Shown here: positions 23,853-35,455 of the stretch, in pieces
Layout: each line of letters opens with the position of its first letter
Numbering within the stretch: the stretch's first letter is position 1
DNA from: Hepsetus odoe
Taxonomy: Eukaryota; Chordata; Actinopteri; Characiformes; Hepsetidae
NCBI GenBank assembly: GCA_017165825.1
Contig: CM029374.1
Location: 5,062,265-5,126,264, forward strand
Direction: 5' to 3'
DNA: 64,000 nt
Position numbers and translations under genes: made by a program
Notes under the pieces: generated by a model
Seen by the model: the letters and a program-made list of their open reading frames with translations, nothing else
What the model was told of the DNA's origin: nothing
The model's database searches: none

Positions 23853-24087
23853 AGTGAAAGTGACAACACTTGTGATTGTGAAACGCAGAACAGCACAACA
23901 CAACAAATTCAACCTCTGCGTTTCATCCATACACACACGTGCAGGCAGCAATTGAAAGCGCCCGGGGAGCAGTGATGGGGACGGTACCTTGCTCAAGGGT
24001 ACCTCAGGACAACCTAACGGTGAGGGAATCAAACCCACAATCTTCCACTCTGGGGCAACTGCCTAACCACTAGGCCACCGCTGCCCC
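23853..24087 (-). repeat. tRNA-derived SINE, family A
   Basis: A near-complete reverse copy runs from 'gtgaaagtgacaacacttgtgattgtgaaac' to 'gaatcaaacccacaatcttcc' and 'gcctaaccactaggccaccgctgcccc'. Confidence 0.8.
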
Positions 24088-24994
24088 ATCTAAAAAACAT
24101 CTCAAATGTCTGGAAATGCTTTTATTCCCTGGAAGTGAACGTTCCTTGTTATATACATTTCAATCCCTTGCAAAATGAGGAGCATGCCACTTCCACAGTT
24201 CCACTGACGGTATTCTCCAAGTCAATAGTTTGTTGCCATATATGCCACCTCCATATCTAAGCAGAAGGAAATTTTACAGTTAAGACCTTCTTCTTACATT
24301 AAATACGATGCAGGAGCCATTTTGGGGTTTGTTTTCCTGGGAATCCTGTTAGGAAATGCAACATGATGGACTCCTGGAAGTATCACAAAATGCTAAAATG
24401 AAAATCTGGCAGCCATAAAACTAAAACTGGGTCATGTTTTGCTCTTTCACCACAAAAATAATCCAACACGTACATCTAGAATCCGCACAAAAATGGTTCA
24501 AAGACCACCGAATTGAGCCAACCCAGATCCCTGTCCAAAATCCCATAAACTTCTAAAAGATCTAAAAGAAAATACCTGCAGAACTGAAGGATCTGTCCCA
24601 AAGAGTGCTTACAGATTGCATTCTCTGTCATTTCTATTATTGTTAATCATTCTAGAAATTTTATTGCAGTTATGATTAGCAAACGGAGGCTAGACAGAGT
24701 AATAAATGTTGTGATAGCAGTGATTATGACAAATTTGCAAACCACGCGTCATTTCAAAACATCAAAATGTCTAATATGATTTTTCTCATATTTTTCATTT
24801 TGTGAGATTGTGCCAACCAGCCCAGTGGCAATCAATTCTATTTTTTTTTTTATGTTTACCCATTTCTAGCAAGGCTACTAATAATTATGGGGCTGATGGT
24901 ATCTTCTCTAAGTTGTTCTTCTGAGCTGAGTGTGATGCTGAGTTACATTAGCAGCAGCAGCAGCCATTGGTTTTAATGATAGCTGGCTGCAGTT
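24088..24994. other. Intergenic stretch, nothing recognised
   Basis: Ordinary AT-rich sequence. It contains a T-run at 24840-24851 and a short AGC repeat at 24951-24963. No exon or repeat family was recognised. Confidence 0.4.
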
Positions 24995-25365
24995 GTAGTT
25001 CTCCTTCAAGCGTGTTGGACTGTCCGGTGATGTTACTTTAGCAGCAGTTTGAAAAGAAACAATGGTGCTTCGTTTGACTCAAGTGAATATGGGTCCTTGA
25101 TATGATTCATTCTGGGGAAAAAAAAACAGTCTGGCAACTATTGTTGTGAAAAAATATCTCAGAGCAAGAACAGATCATACAGGAGATACTAGACAAGTCC
25201 AGAGGTTAAAAAGTAAAGAAAGCCACAAAATGAACATGAATGAATGTGTGTGTCAGACAGAAGCTTTGATGATGTTCTTGGCAAGTGGATTTAAATCAAT
25301 TAACTCAGAATAATGCAAATGGAAATACCCCGCCACCTTTTTGTCACTCTCAGTTGACTGCAGTG
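24995..25365 (+). repeat. Local direct duplication, copy 2
   Basis: Partner of 23575-23830, with about 100 bp of extra internal sequence. Confidence 0.6.
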
Positions 25366-25655
25366 TATCCCAGAGCAGTAGGCTGCCCTGAGGTTCCCTT
25401 GAGCAAGGTACCGTCCCATCACTGCTCCCTGGATATGGCTGACCCCCAAACCATAACAAACACGTAAATGATTAGGACAGTGGTAGACTAGTGGTTAGGG
25501 ATATCCCAAGATCGGAAGGCTTGGGTTCGAATCCCAGACCAGTAGGTTGCCTTGAGTGAGGTACTGGCTCCATCACTGCTCCTCAGCCCCTTTAAATTCA
25601 CTGTGTGCTGTGTTTCATAATGGCAATTAGTCACTTTTACTTCAATTATCTCCAT
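25366..25655 (+). repeat. Two family A SINE pieces
   Basis: A headless body fragment at about 25366-25440 ('ccttgagcaaggtaccgtcccatcactgctccc') is followed by a shortened but headed copy at 25480-25655, with 'actagtggttagggatatccc' (A box), 'gggttcgaatcccagacc' (B box) and the 'gtcacttttactt' end. Confidence 0.75.
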
Positions 25656-25821
25656 AATCAGGAAGTCACTTTCTACAGCACTTTGGCCAGATTTAATTTA
25701 CACCTTTCACTGACTGCATAAATTCCAGAAAATAACACGTTCTAGCCTGGATATACTCTGGTGTGTAAATAGCAGATAACATGACAACAGCATGTTTAAT
25801 CTTGTCATCTGTTTCTTACAT

Positions 25822-26590
25822 TTACATTTACAGCATTTAGCAGACGCTCTTATCCAGAGCGACTTCCAAGGGTGCTTTGTTTCCACATTTGATCATCATA
25901 TTAGTAACCAGCTCAGATCAGCTACTGCTGATTAACTATTACAACCTATGCAACACACTTAGTAACCCTGTTTTTTTTTTTGTTTTTTTTAATAATTATA
26001 AGAGGAAAGAAAGAGCAGGACAGTTTGGGAAGATTATTCCCTGAGAAATTCTATGAACAGGTGAGTCTTTAATCGACGCTTGACGACAGCAAGGGATTCA
26101 GCAGTTCTGACCATCAGGATGAGTTCATTCCACCACTGAGAGGCCAGGACTGAGAAGAGTCTCGACGCGTGTCTTCCTCTTTTCTTCAGTGGTGGAGGTT
26201 AAGGTGAGCAGTGCTTGATCGTCTGAGAGGATGAGAAGAGACACGTTGTTTGATAAGAGCAGTCAAGTAGGAGGGTGCAAGACTGTTAGCCTTGTGACTG
26301 TTAGCCTTGTGAGCAAGCGTTAAAGATCTAAACCTGATACGAGCAGCCACTGGGAGCCAGTGTAGCAGAGGCATGGAAGAGGAGAACTTGGGGTAGTTGA
26401 AGGCGAGTCTTGCAGCAGCGTTTTGAATCAGTTGTAGTGGTCTTGTTGCTTTTAAAGGAAGAACTGCCAGAAGAGAGTTACAGTAGTCCAGTTTAGAGAT
26501 GACCAGCGACTGGACCAGTAGCTGGGTTGCCTTCTTTCCATAGAACACATACAGTAAAATACAAGAACAGCAATACAATGAACACATTTG
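25822..26590 (-). mobile_element. L2-like LINE 3' end with characteristic tail
   Basis: Minus-strand frames read QSLVISKLDYCNSLLAVLP, LQLIQNAAARLAF and LHWLPVAARIRFRSLTLAHK, the conserved C-terminal part of L2/CR1-type reverse transcriptases. A 3' UTR follows and ends in the complement of 'ttacagcatttagcagacgctcttatccagagcgacttcc'. The same tail ends the family B SINEs at 6243 and 27867. It is 5'-truncated and dead. Confidence 0.78.
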
Positions 26591-27866
26591 GCTTTGACAT
26601 CAAAAGATTAGCAGAGATTTTCAGTTTTATGCCTGGGCATTTACATCTAAACGTGTTAAATTACGTACAATATAGCACCTTTTGTACCGTCCAGTTTTTC
26701 CATTTCAAAAACGTAATGGAACAGAAATGTTTCATTTACAGGAAATAAAAGTCCATTTGGTTGCATACCTCCTGCTTACCATCACTACATCAAGCCCGCA
26801 TCCCACTGACTTCATCAAAACTCTGTTTTCTTCTTTGGTTCTGATTTTCCAGGCTTTAATTGCAGCATCTTTCATATGTTGTTTCCTCTGGGGGGTTTCT
26901 CTCTTCAGACCCCTCCTTAGAAGATGAAATGCATGTTCAAATCCACTTTTCCCCCCCGAAAGTCCTTTGATACTAATGCATCAGCATTATTTGGGCTGAA
27001 GAGATCAAGTTTATTTGGACTGCACTAATCTGTTCCTTCCTGAAATGATTCTCATGAGAGTATTGGACCTTGTTGCATGGATGTGATGCTGGACTGAAGT
27101 TAAAGTAATGATGAAATACAGGGTCAAATGTGGGCTGTAAGAACCCAGACATGAATTGGGAAGCGAGTCTGAGCAGGGAGATAAATGTTCCTGGGTGTTT
27201 ATAGCATATATGTGTATGCATGCTCATGGTGGGGTTTTAATTATATGTATTATAAAGCGTTAAGGTGGGTGACACACTTACAAACACACACACACGTTTT
27301 TAAAAAGCTCTGATAATCTGAGGTCTGCTTAAAGCCATCTCTTACCCCTTTTAGTCTCTTTGTGTGAGTGTGTGTGAGTGTGAGTGCACACTTTGAGTGA
27401 CATGTACGCCTGCCTGTGTAAGACAGCGTGACAGTAAGCCGGGTTCATGGAGAGGACACAGTTTTCAGTATTGATATGGGAAGTGCTTGTGTGTATGTTA
27501 TCAGAGCCCTGTATTAATTTGGATGTGACGGCTGCTTGCCTAGCGTAGCCGATCGTCTCGAGGGGGAAACACGCCATAATCCTAATCCCCTTCCATGCGG
27601 GATTCGGTCCAATCAACAGCTCTTTAAAATGAAAGGCTGTGCACACACAGAAAAGCAATCTACATACATTAGCTGTCTCCACTGTCCTCCCTTGAGCACA
27701 CACTGACATCGCTTAGGAGGGAAAATGTAGATTTCTTAACAGCTCACAGATTCAGAAAGCTGTCTTGACCCAATAACAGAATAATTCATCATTTTAGGAC
27801 TAAGCCTGTGAAATTTTAGAAGACTAGATTGAGCCTATTCCAGAACGCAACATCAGAACTTTTCGG
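26591..27866. other. Intergenic stretch, nothing recognised
   Basis: No supported gene. The stretch holds small CA/GT runs (27285-27296 and 27361-27384) and otherwise mixed sequence. The open frames in it are short and have no family resemblance. Confidence 0.4.
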
Positions 27867-28047
27867 TGGTCTAGTGGTAGGGTACTTGCCTCTTTCAAAT
27901 CCCACCTCTGGCACTACCACCACTGGGTCCCTGAGCAAGACCCTTAACCCTGAGTGTCTCCAGGGGGACTGTCCCTGTAATTAGGACACGCAAGTCGCTC
28001 TGGATAAGAGCGTCTGCTAAATGCCGTAAATGTAAATGTAAATGTAA
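27867..28047 (+). repeat. tRNA-derived SINE, family B
   Basis: Has 'ggtctagtggtagggtacttgcc', 'tcaaatcccacctctggcac', 'gagcaagacccttaaccctgag' and the L2-like tail 'ctctggataagagcgtctgctaaatgccgtaaatg', then (TAAATG)n. It is directly followed by a family A body. Confidence 0.78.
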
Positions 28048-28200
28048 ATGTACCCTTGAGCAAGGTGCCGTCCCCATCACTGCTCCCCGGGCAGCTTTCA
28101 ATAGCTGCGCATGGTGTTTGCGTGTGCATGGGGATGTGGTTCATTGTCTGCTGTGCTTTGACCTCACAATGACAAGGGTTGTCACTTTCACATACTCCAT
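28048..28200 (+). repeat. Family A SINE body fused to the family B tail
   Basis: Starts without a tRNA head at 'acccttgagcaaggtgccgtccccatcactgctcc' and ends 'cacaatgacaagggttgtcactttcac'. Confidence 0.75.
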
Positions 28201-28204
28201 ATTG

Positions 28205-28395
28205 GATGGCCATGGCTGTGAATTTGACCAGATAGGAAAAAAAGGCCGAGTGTGCAATAGAGGCAGGTTGGAATGGGTGGACCATTCCAAGGGTGGAACG
28301 GGTTCCAGCGAGAGTAAAAGGGGAGGTTTACAGGACAGTAGTGAGATCAGCATTATTGTACGGGTTGGAGACGAGACAGGAGGCAGAGCTTGGTT
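28205..28395 (+). mobile_element. RTE-like LINE fragment, plus copy
   Basis: 'gagagtaaaaggggaggtttacaggacagtagtgagatcagcattattgta' matches the reverse complement of 29170-29265 almost perfectly, minus a 14-bp gap. A leftover family A SINE tail follows at 28395-28445. Confidence 0.7.
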
Positions 28396-28887
28396 TGTGT
28401 GCTTTGCTTGGTTTCACAATGACAAGAATAGTCACTTTTCATATAACATAACTATGCAGTAATAATTGAAAGGATGCTATTATGTGGGCTATATTCAAAT
28501 GGCATCTTCCTTATTGAGGAATTTACTGAGGTGCAATTAACACTGAGGGAGTTCAGTGGTCCTTAAGTATCCAATGATCTATGAAATAAAATGCTATTTT
28601 TCACAAGAAGTTATAGAGGTGGCCTACATCAGCCCTCATGGGTTATAATAAGCTTTTCATAAAATCTAAATGATATATTTGTAGAGCGCATGGTAGCCTG
28701 TATACAGAAAAGTCACCTGGTAGTCCGATTCCAAAAATCTCTAAACCCCTGACTATAAACCAGGAGGGATTATCAGGCTTGAAAAGATTGTGACATGGAT
28801 TTACATGATACTAGCTGGTTTCTAGATGAGTTTCACAGCAGCTTTCTCTAAAACTAGGCAGTCAAGCGGTGAGTAGACTCCACTCCC

Positions 28888-29305
28888 CAGTGTCCTTCTT
28901 TCTTCTTCTTTCGGCTGCTCCCAATTATGGGTCGCCACAGCAGATTATCCGTTTCCATTTCTTCCTGTCCTCTGCATCTTCCTCCTTCAAAAAGACCACC
29001 TGCATATCCTCTCTCACCATGTCCATAAACCTCCTCTTTGGTCTTCCTCTTTTCCTCTTTCCTGGCAGCTCCATCTTGTCTTTCTAATATACTCGTTGCT
29101 AATCCTGTCCATCCACGTCACACCCAATGAAAATATCAGCATCTTTAACTCTGACACCTCCAGCTCCGCCTCCTGTCTTCTCATCAGTGTCCTCGTCTCC
29201 AACCCATACAATAATGCTGATCTCACTACTGTCCTGTAAACCTCCCCTTTTACTCTCGCTGGTACCCGTCTGTCACAAATCACTCCAGCCACTCTTCTCA
29301 CCGTG
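28888..29305 (-). mobile_element. RTE-like LINE 3' fragment
   Basis: Minus-strand frames contain RVPARVKGEVYRTVVRSALL, YGLETRTLMRRQEAELEVSE and SLGVTWMDRISNEYIR, typical of the region after the catalytic core in RTE-type reverse transcriptases. The element ends at its left in a TTC/CTT-rich tract, the same (GAA)n-type tail as the 23250 copy. Confidence 0.78.
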
Positions 29306-29438
29306 CAGCAGGGGGCAGCAGTGACGGGGACGGTACCTTGCTCAAGCGTACCTCAGGGCAAACCACTGGTCTGGGATTCTAACTCATGACCTTCGGATCT
29401 TGGGGCCAACTCCCTAACCACTAGACCACCGCTGCCCT
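29306..29438 (-). repeat. tRNA-derived SINE, family A, 3'-truncated
   Basis: 'gcagcagggggcagcagtgacggggacggtaccttgctcaagcg' leads to 'ctccctaaccactagaccaccgctgccc'. It abuts the RTE fragment directly. Confidence 0.75.
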
Positions 29439-29559
29439 GTTTATGATCCTGTATATCAGTAATCCACAGATATCATCAATTTATCCATCTATTCTAGAAT
29501 CAACAGCTTAAGCATTTCTGGAAAGGAAAGGCCTGTCAGCCGTCCATCAGTTAGCGTGA

Positions 29560-29995
29560 GGGTTTGTTGAACTCCATACCAGCCACTGAGTCAACGAACT
29601 GAACTATCAGATTCCTTTCCTCACCTTAACCCCAGATCAGCTACATCACACCGGATCATCTGCAGGAGCTGTTGCCACTAACTGAGATTAACAGCAGCTC
29701 CACCCACTCAAACAGAACCAGCACTGTTGGCTAATAATTACAGACTCTAATGGACTCTTTTATTGTAATTCATACTTTACCAGAACTCATCGATCTATTA
29801 ACTCGTTAGATGCACTTTGAGGGGTTCCCCTTTTGAGTCTCGGTTCCTCCCAAGTTTTCTTTCTCCAGTTTTAGGGAGTTTCGCCTCTGTCTCCCTCGGT
29901 TTACTCACTTTGGGTTCGGAGCCGGATTCTGTAAAGCTGCTTTGAGAACAACAGTTGTAAAAAGGGCTATCGAAATAAATCTGACTTCACATGAC
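29560..29995 (+). repeat. Interspersed repeat with 'gtaaagctgctttgag' 3' end
   Basis: Contains 'ggggttccccttttgagtctcggttcctccc' and ends 'ctgtaaagctgctttgagaacaacagttgtaaaaagggctatcgaaataaa'. I recall this as a common teleost repeat end. A reversed relative lies at 55735-55965. Confidence 0.55.
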
Positions 29996-30551
29996 TTGAT
30001 CTGTTATTTCGAGAACTACTGAAGCTTTCAGGAACTTGATTGATATGCAGTTGATTTCAATTGATGTAGATTAAATTTAAGTACATTTATTAAATGTAAA
30101 GCACTTATGAGTACAGACCCTGAAATGAGTAGATAAGTAAGAAGTAGCCCTTTGGGTCATGTGATTCTTTGCACATCTACCTGAATCCCGCACAATGTTG
30201 AATTAACTCAGACTATTGGACCGTTTTAAGCTCCAATAAAAGTGATCTTTCGAATCATAATGAACATTAACTGCACACTTGTGCTTCACACTTATCCATG
30301 TGTCTAAAAGTTCTATCACAAACATCACACTCAGCACACTCTTTCACGGCGGAGAGTTTCCCGTTGGGAAGATAATTCCTCTTAAATCTATTTAAACCAG
30401 AGAGACTAGTGTCCTGAAAATGAAAGGAGCAGAAATTCTTGATATTTGAGTTAAAACAGTTGGGAGAAAAAAAGTCAAATACTTCAAGTACAGATACCTG
30501 AAACTCTGCTCAAGTAACAAAGTACTCGTACATGGCTTCTGATCATAAATC

Positions 30552-30748
30552 AGCGTTAGTGGTTAAGGACTAGGCCCCAGGATAGGAAGATCATGAATTT
30601 ATCCCAGACCGGTAGGGAGCAAGGCACCGTCCCGGCTGCTTTAAATAGCTCCCCCTTGCTGCACGGGGTAAAAAGCAGAAGTTGCATTTTGTCGTGGTGC
30701 GCTGTGCCATGTTTCACAACGGCAATTAGTCACTTTCACTTCACTTAC
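30552..30748 (+). repeat. tRNA-derived SINE, family A
   Basis: 'gtggttaaggactaggccccaggat' head, 'atcccagaccggtag', body and 'gtttcacaacggcaattagtcactttcacttcact' end. The B box is damaged. Confidence 0.75.
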
Positions 30749-30937
30749 GATAAATTGGACAATAGGTGTTGATTAGGAGGAGGAGCATCTGGTAAAAGAA
30801 CGTAGACGTGATTTCAGTTTGTGTGACAAGGCCTCACATCAGGAGACAAAAGAAAATAATTTAGCACTAAAACTAATTTAGACCTTTTGCTCCATTCTCA
30901 CTTAGCCCTCAGAGGAAAAATCTAATGGCATTCAAAT

Positions 30938-31055
<118 letters not shown>

Positions 31056-31311
31056 GCTGTTTCGCTCTGCTCACGAAACAGAGAATCTGCCACCCAGGCC
31101 AGTTAATCCTCACTTCCTGTTTGATTCTGGTCCTAATCCAAACAAAGCACAGCTGTGCTCCAACAGCAGCCGCTGGTTGCCAGATTGGCCATATGCTGTC
31201 CAATAAAGTGGAGGAATGGGAAAAGGGGGTGTCATATCATGAGTCTGATCAGCTTTACGTCCTCTAGGCCTTCTCCATTGCTAGCCATATAAGCAAGAAA
31301 AAATGTTACAT

Positions 31312-31690
31312 CTAGTGCCGTGCAAAAGTCTGTTTTCTTCATATTTTGCTTCCATTCTTAATGAACTGTTGAAGAAGAGTTCTCCAGACTTGATGAATTT
31401 TGAGTTCTCATTTTAAGTTCAATCCCTGTACCTGCCCAGTTTGATAATCTGAAGACAAGAAGCCCAGAGACCCATTCCTCAAGACGACTTTTACAACTAA
31501 GCTTGCCTGAGAGAGTTCATGCTGTACGGAGGAAAAACGATGGTCAAATACTGACTTTAAAGCTCAGAATAAAACTAATTCTCTTTGTGTTATAAACAGT
31601 ATCTGTATGTATGTTTGCGCATGGTGTAATAAATCAACGCATCTACTGTCTCAAGATATAATGAAAACAGGCTCTAGACTACACCGTTCA
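31312..31690 (+). mobile_element. Tc1-like MITE, copy 2 (diverged)
   Basis: Starts 'gtgcaaaagtctgttttcttcatattttgcttcc' and shares 'gttctccag', 'gtccctgtacctg..cagtttga' and 'tggtcaaatactgactttaaagct' with the copies at 33655, 35070 and 56808. The right end is worn. Confidence 0.55.
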
Positions 31691-32072
31691 AAACCTTGAG
31701 AAAGGACTAATTCTCAGACCCCGTGGCCTGAGGTTGGCAAATCATCCAGGGAAAAGTCCAGGAAGAAAACCTCAGGCATATTTAAAGGTTTTAAGGTGTA
31801 AAGCAATGCGTGTCATGTACCACAGAGTAAAAGTACAAAGTGAATGCATTGTGTTTAGGAAAGGTTATGGAGGTCTGAGCTTCTGGGCAATCTAATTCTA
31901 ATGTCGGAGCCTCTTCCTGGAGGAAATGAAAACCATATTTGCAAAAAAGATCCAACTCATTGGTTATTCAGGGTTCGTTTCCATGACTCCCCAATGGGCG
32001 GCCAATTACAGAGCAGCAGTATGGTTCTTGTCTCCATCATTAGTGCGGGAACTGTGCTTTGATGTCTCTATT

Positions 32073-32124
32073 GAGAGAGGGAGAGAGAGGGGCAGAGGGA
32101 GAGAGAGAGAGAGAGAGAGGGAGG
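32073..32124. repeat. (GA)n microsatellite
   Basis: Imperfect GA/GGA repeat of about 50 bp. Confidence 0.9.
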
Positions 32125-32279
32125 AATAAAATGTGAGACAGATTGAAGGTGAAAGATGGAGAAGAATGAAATGATAGAGATGGAGAGAGAAGTTGCAAAA
32201 AGGAAACCACGTGACTGAGGCATGAGGAAAGAGGGATTATGTAGTTCTGTCCTCGTCTCTGTTCCATGTCTTTAATATT

Positions 32280-33060
32280 CGCCTCCTTGGCGTCTGATCT
32301 CTCTAATCCCATTACTAAAGAGGGCTACACGCACACAGTCACGATCAGAGACGTAATTACTCAACTGCAACCGAAACGCAACTGGAACCAAAGCTACATC
32401 ATGTGTCACGTTCCTATTTTGGTCAAGGCCGTTGGTGTCGCAGCGACGTCCCACAGGAGCTCGTGCAAAATGGAAGCGGAAGAAAGGCTTCTCACTGAGC
32501 GACCTTCTGAAGAAGTCAGCACTTCAACAATTCCTACTGGCCTCTCAAATGCCTTCAGATATGTTTCATATATAAGATCATCCTGACCAGCCAAGGCCTT
32601 GAGCTTGCGAAGGACACCAAACTCCAAGGGGTGGATAAACATTGGTCCTTCATTAAAAAGGACTTCCTGACGAGAATCCTCATTGACTGCACACTTCAGA
32701 CGGAGACTACGCTTAAAAGAGGAATCTGCCAACTTAAAATAATTACACACTCAGGAAATGAACAGCTCGGTTCAAAGGGACTCATCAGGGCATATTTTTT
32801 ACCCAAAAGAAGGTACCTTAAACCATGGCTTAAAATACCACAAATATTTAGGCTCAGCCAGCTCCTCACATATAAAGGACAGGCTTCCTGGACTTGGATT
32901 AGGCCTAGTCTTGGGCTTAATTACTACTGGAAATGTTAAATCTGAGCTTATGCCTTTGGGGTGTGGAAACCTGGCCTGCTTTACTCCAAGCTACATCACT
33001 GAGGAGCGTATTTAAAGAGGCACCCTGGCCTTAAAGTTACGTTGCATTTATGAAACTGAA
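32280..33060. other. Unclassified stretch with an isolated minus-strand open frame
   Basis: A 114-codon minus-strand frame (32406-32750) contains FNEGPMFIHPLEFGVLRKLK and LAGQDDLIYETYLKAFERP. I cannot place it in a family. The neighbouring 32850-32990 resembles a diverged interspersed repeat ('ttggattaggcctagtcttgggctta') also seen at about 51935-52010. It could be a remnant of an unrecognised transposon or retrocopy. Confidence 0.3.
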
Positions 33061-33129
33061 CCGTGAATACGTCATCTACACATAACCCATTCTAACACAC
33101 TAATAGTGAACACACACACACACTAAGAG

Positions 33130-33250
33130 ATGAAGCAATGCCTGCATCCGGGTAACAGTATAGGGGTCGGTACTTAGGGAGACCTCAAGGAAACCCACTG
33201 ATCACAACTTTAAAGTTATCAGGCTGAGTCCCCAACCTCTAGGCCACCGT
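33130..33250 (-). repeat. Degenerate family A SINE remnant
   Basis: Traces such as 'ggtcggtacttagggagacctca' and 'ccccaacctctaggccaccg' follow the reversed family A layout. Confidence 0.4.
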
Positions 33251-33654
33251 ATTAATGCAAAGCAATGTTTTGTAGCACAGAATGCCATCTCTCAGCCTTA
33301 TTAGACCAATGAAATTTGAGATTTCGTTCTCTTACTACACCCAACAGACCCAAATATCTCATCCCATTGCTGGGCATCTCATGGGAGCTCAGGAAATCCC
33401 AATGGCGAGCAACTGATGTAGAGGCAGATATGTGGCATCTACAGTAGTGTTAGCGGTCACTACAGTTCTCAGCATCAAGTGGCTTTGGCCTGCCCTCAAA
33501 CTTCACGCCAAACTTATGAAGTCTTTCAAAATGGACTTACAGAACATGGGGATTCCTTAGTCTCTACTACTGTCTCTATTTACACTAAAAATAGTTACCG
33601 CTAGAATGCATAATGCTACATTGCCATAGAGCTTGTGTCAATTCTCATTGACTC

Positions 33655-34062
33655 ATTGACTCATCTCATCTTCATATTTTGCTTCCAAAGAGTCATTGTT
33701 GTAGTGTGTTGTAGAGGAAGTTCTCCAGGACAATGTTTTTGTTTCTCATTTTCAGTAGTCCCTGAACCTTAGCAGTTTGATTGTTTTTTGTTGGTTAATC
33801 CACACAGTGATCTACGTCTGAACCTTCAAGCAGAGCAAAGCTTCTAACTGAAGACGCTAATGAAGATGAAGCAGCGAAGAAACACGTGCAGATGATTCCA
33901 GATGATCAGGTGATTTGTTCACTGCTGAATGTGGTTAGAACCTCTTTATCTATAACTGTGTATCTTGGCAGCCTGTAGTAGTAAAGCATTTGTGTCCATT
34001 TCTTTCATTTAATGTATTCAACATGCCAAGGATAAGACAGTTTGCACAGTCATGTAGTATTG
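33655..34062 (+). mobile_element. Tc1-like MITE, copy 3
   Basis: Starts 'cttcatattttgcttccaaagag', shares the core 'gacaatgtttttgtttctcattttcagt..gtccctga' and ends 'ataagacagtttgcacagtcatgta', a worn form of 'cttttgcacagtactgta'. Confidence 0.65.
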
Positions 34063-35069
34063 TTGCACCAGTGAAGACTCACTAAAAAACAGAAAGAAAC
34101 GAGGTGTTGCTCAGTGGTTTTGCACATATCTGTAGTTGCTGTTTGTGATAGAACTGCTAATAAACATTGACTAGATGCCACTAACATCTGCAATTTGTTC
34201 CAACCTGGCTCCCTCTGAGAAGACAACTTCAGCAGTGACTGAGGTGGATGGAATATTTACAACACATGTAGTCATTGGTCATTTTCTCCAAAGTACTTCT
34301 TGAAGTATTTCTTGAAGAAATAGTCTGGCACAAAAATCTAATTCAGTCCAACACCCAACGCGTTTTTAGATGTCCAATTTACTTTCGTCTCTCTGTCTCC
34401 AAGTCCAGATTACAATCAAGATGTCTGCCACAGATTTTTACTTTCCATATTCATGTAGTTCACAGGGTCAGAAATCACATGTCACAAGCCTACTAACAAC
34501 TCGATGCAGTTTGAGGGAAGAGTGTGAAGATCTGGCCTTCCTAACAGTTGCATGATGTTCACAACTGTAGAACTTTAAAGAACTTCAAACCCCGAACACA
34601 TCTTAACTAATCAGCTATATTTAGGGTCTGCAGAGGGAAAAAAGTGTCAAGTCCAAATGTACTATTCCTTTAAAGGCTGGTCCAGAAATCACAGGATTCT
34701 CTTTCATTCTAAGATCTTATTCTCACGAGGAAGATGTAGAACTTCATGTCTTAATGAGTGATCCTTTAATCTGGGAGACCATCTCAAATCTCTTTTTTCA
34801 GGGCTTAGAGGACTCTCCTGCAGAAGTATCCATTGCAGGCTGTCAAGAGAGACTGGTGGGGTTGAGGGACAATGACACTGCTGTCTAGTCTTCATTTATT
34901 TTGCATCTACTCTATCTTTATTTCAGCACCAGGGCTTGAAAGTTTCCACACTGCCAGTAGAACTGACGGGACGATTGACAGATCGTCAAGGTGGGAGGGA
35001 TGATGGTGAGTCACCTCATTGGGGCAAAATGACTAATTCATGTCTGTCAAATTCATGTCTGTCTTTACC
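34063..35069. other. Intergenic stretch, nothing recognised
   Basis: No supported gene, RNA or repeat family was recognised on either strand. Confidence 0.35.
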
Positions 35070-35455
35070 ATAATCAGTAGATTAAAGGAATGTGTCTAAT
35101 CATACCAGGTTCTAGATAAAGAGCTTCCAACCACTCATCGTTCATCATCAGACATAAACTAATCACCTGGAATCATTTGCACCCGTTTCTTCACTGCTTC
35201 ATGTCTTAAATTAGAGACTTTGTTCTGCTTGAAGGTTCAGACACAGATCACTGTGTGCTTTAACCAACACAAAACCATCAAACTGCTCAGGTACAGAGAC
35301 TGGACTGAAAATGAGAGACAACAACACTGTCCTTCAGGAAGATCTGGAGATCTGTTCCTCAACAACACATTAAAAATACAAGATGGGGTGTGGCTCAAGA
35401 CGTTTTTCTGGTTGCAAAGTGCCCCACAAACAATGATGTCACGCTGTTGAATTAC
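35070..35455 (-). mobile_element. Tc1-like MITE, copy 4, reversed
   Basis: The reverse complement matches copy 3 closely: 'ggacagtgttgttgtctctcattttcagtccagtctctgtacctgagcagtttgatggttttgtgttggtt' against the 33.7-kb copy, and 'gaaccttcaagcagaacaaagtctctaa'. Confidence 0.65.
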
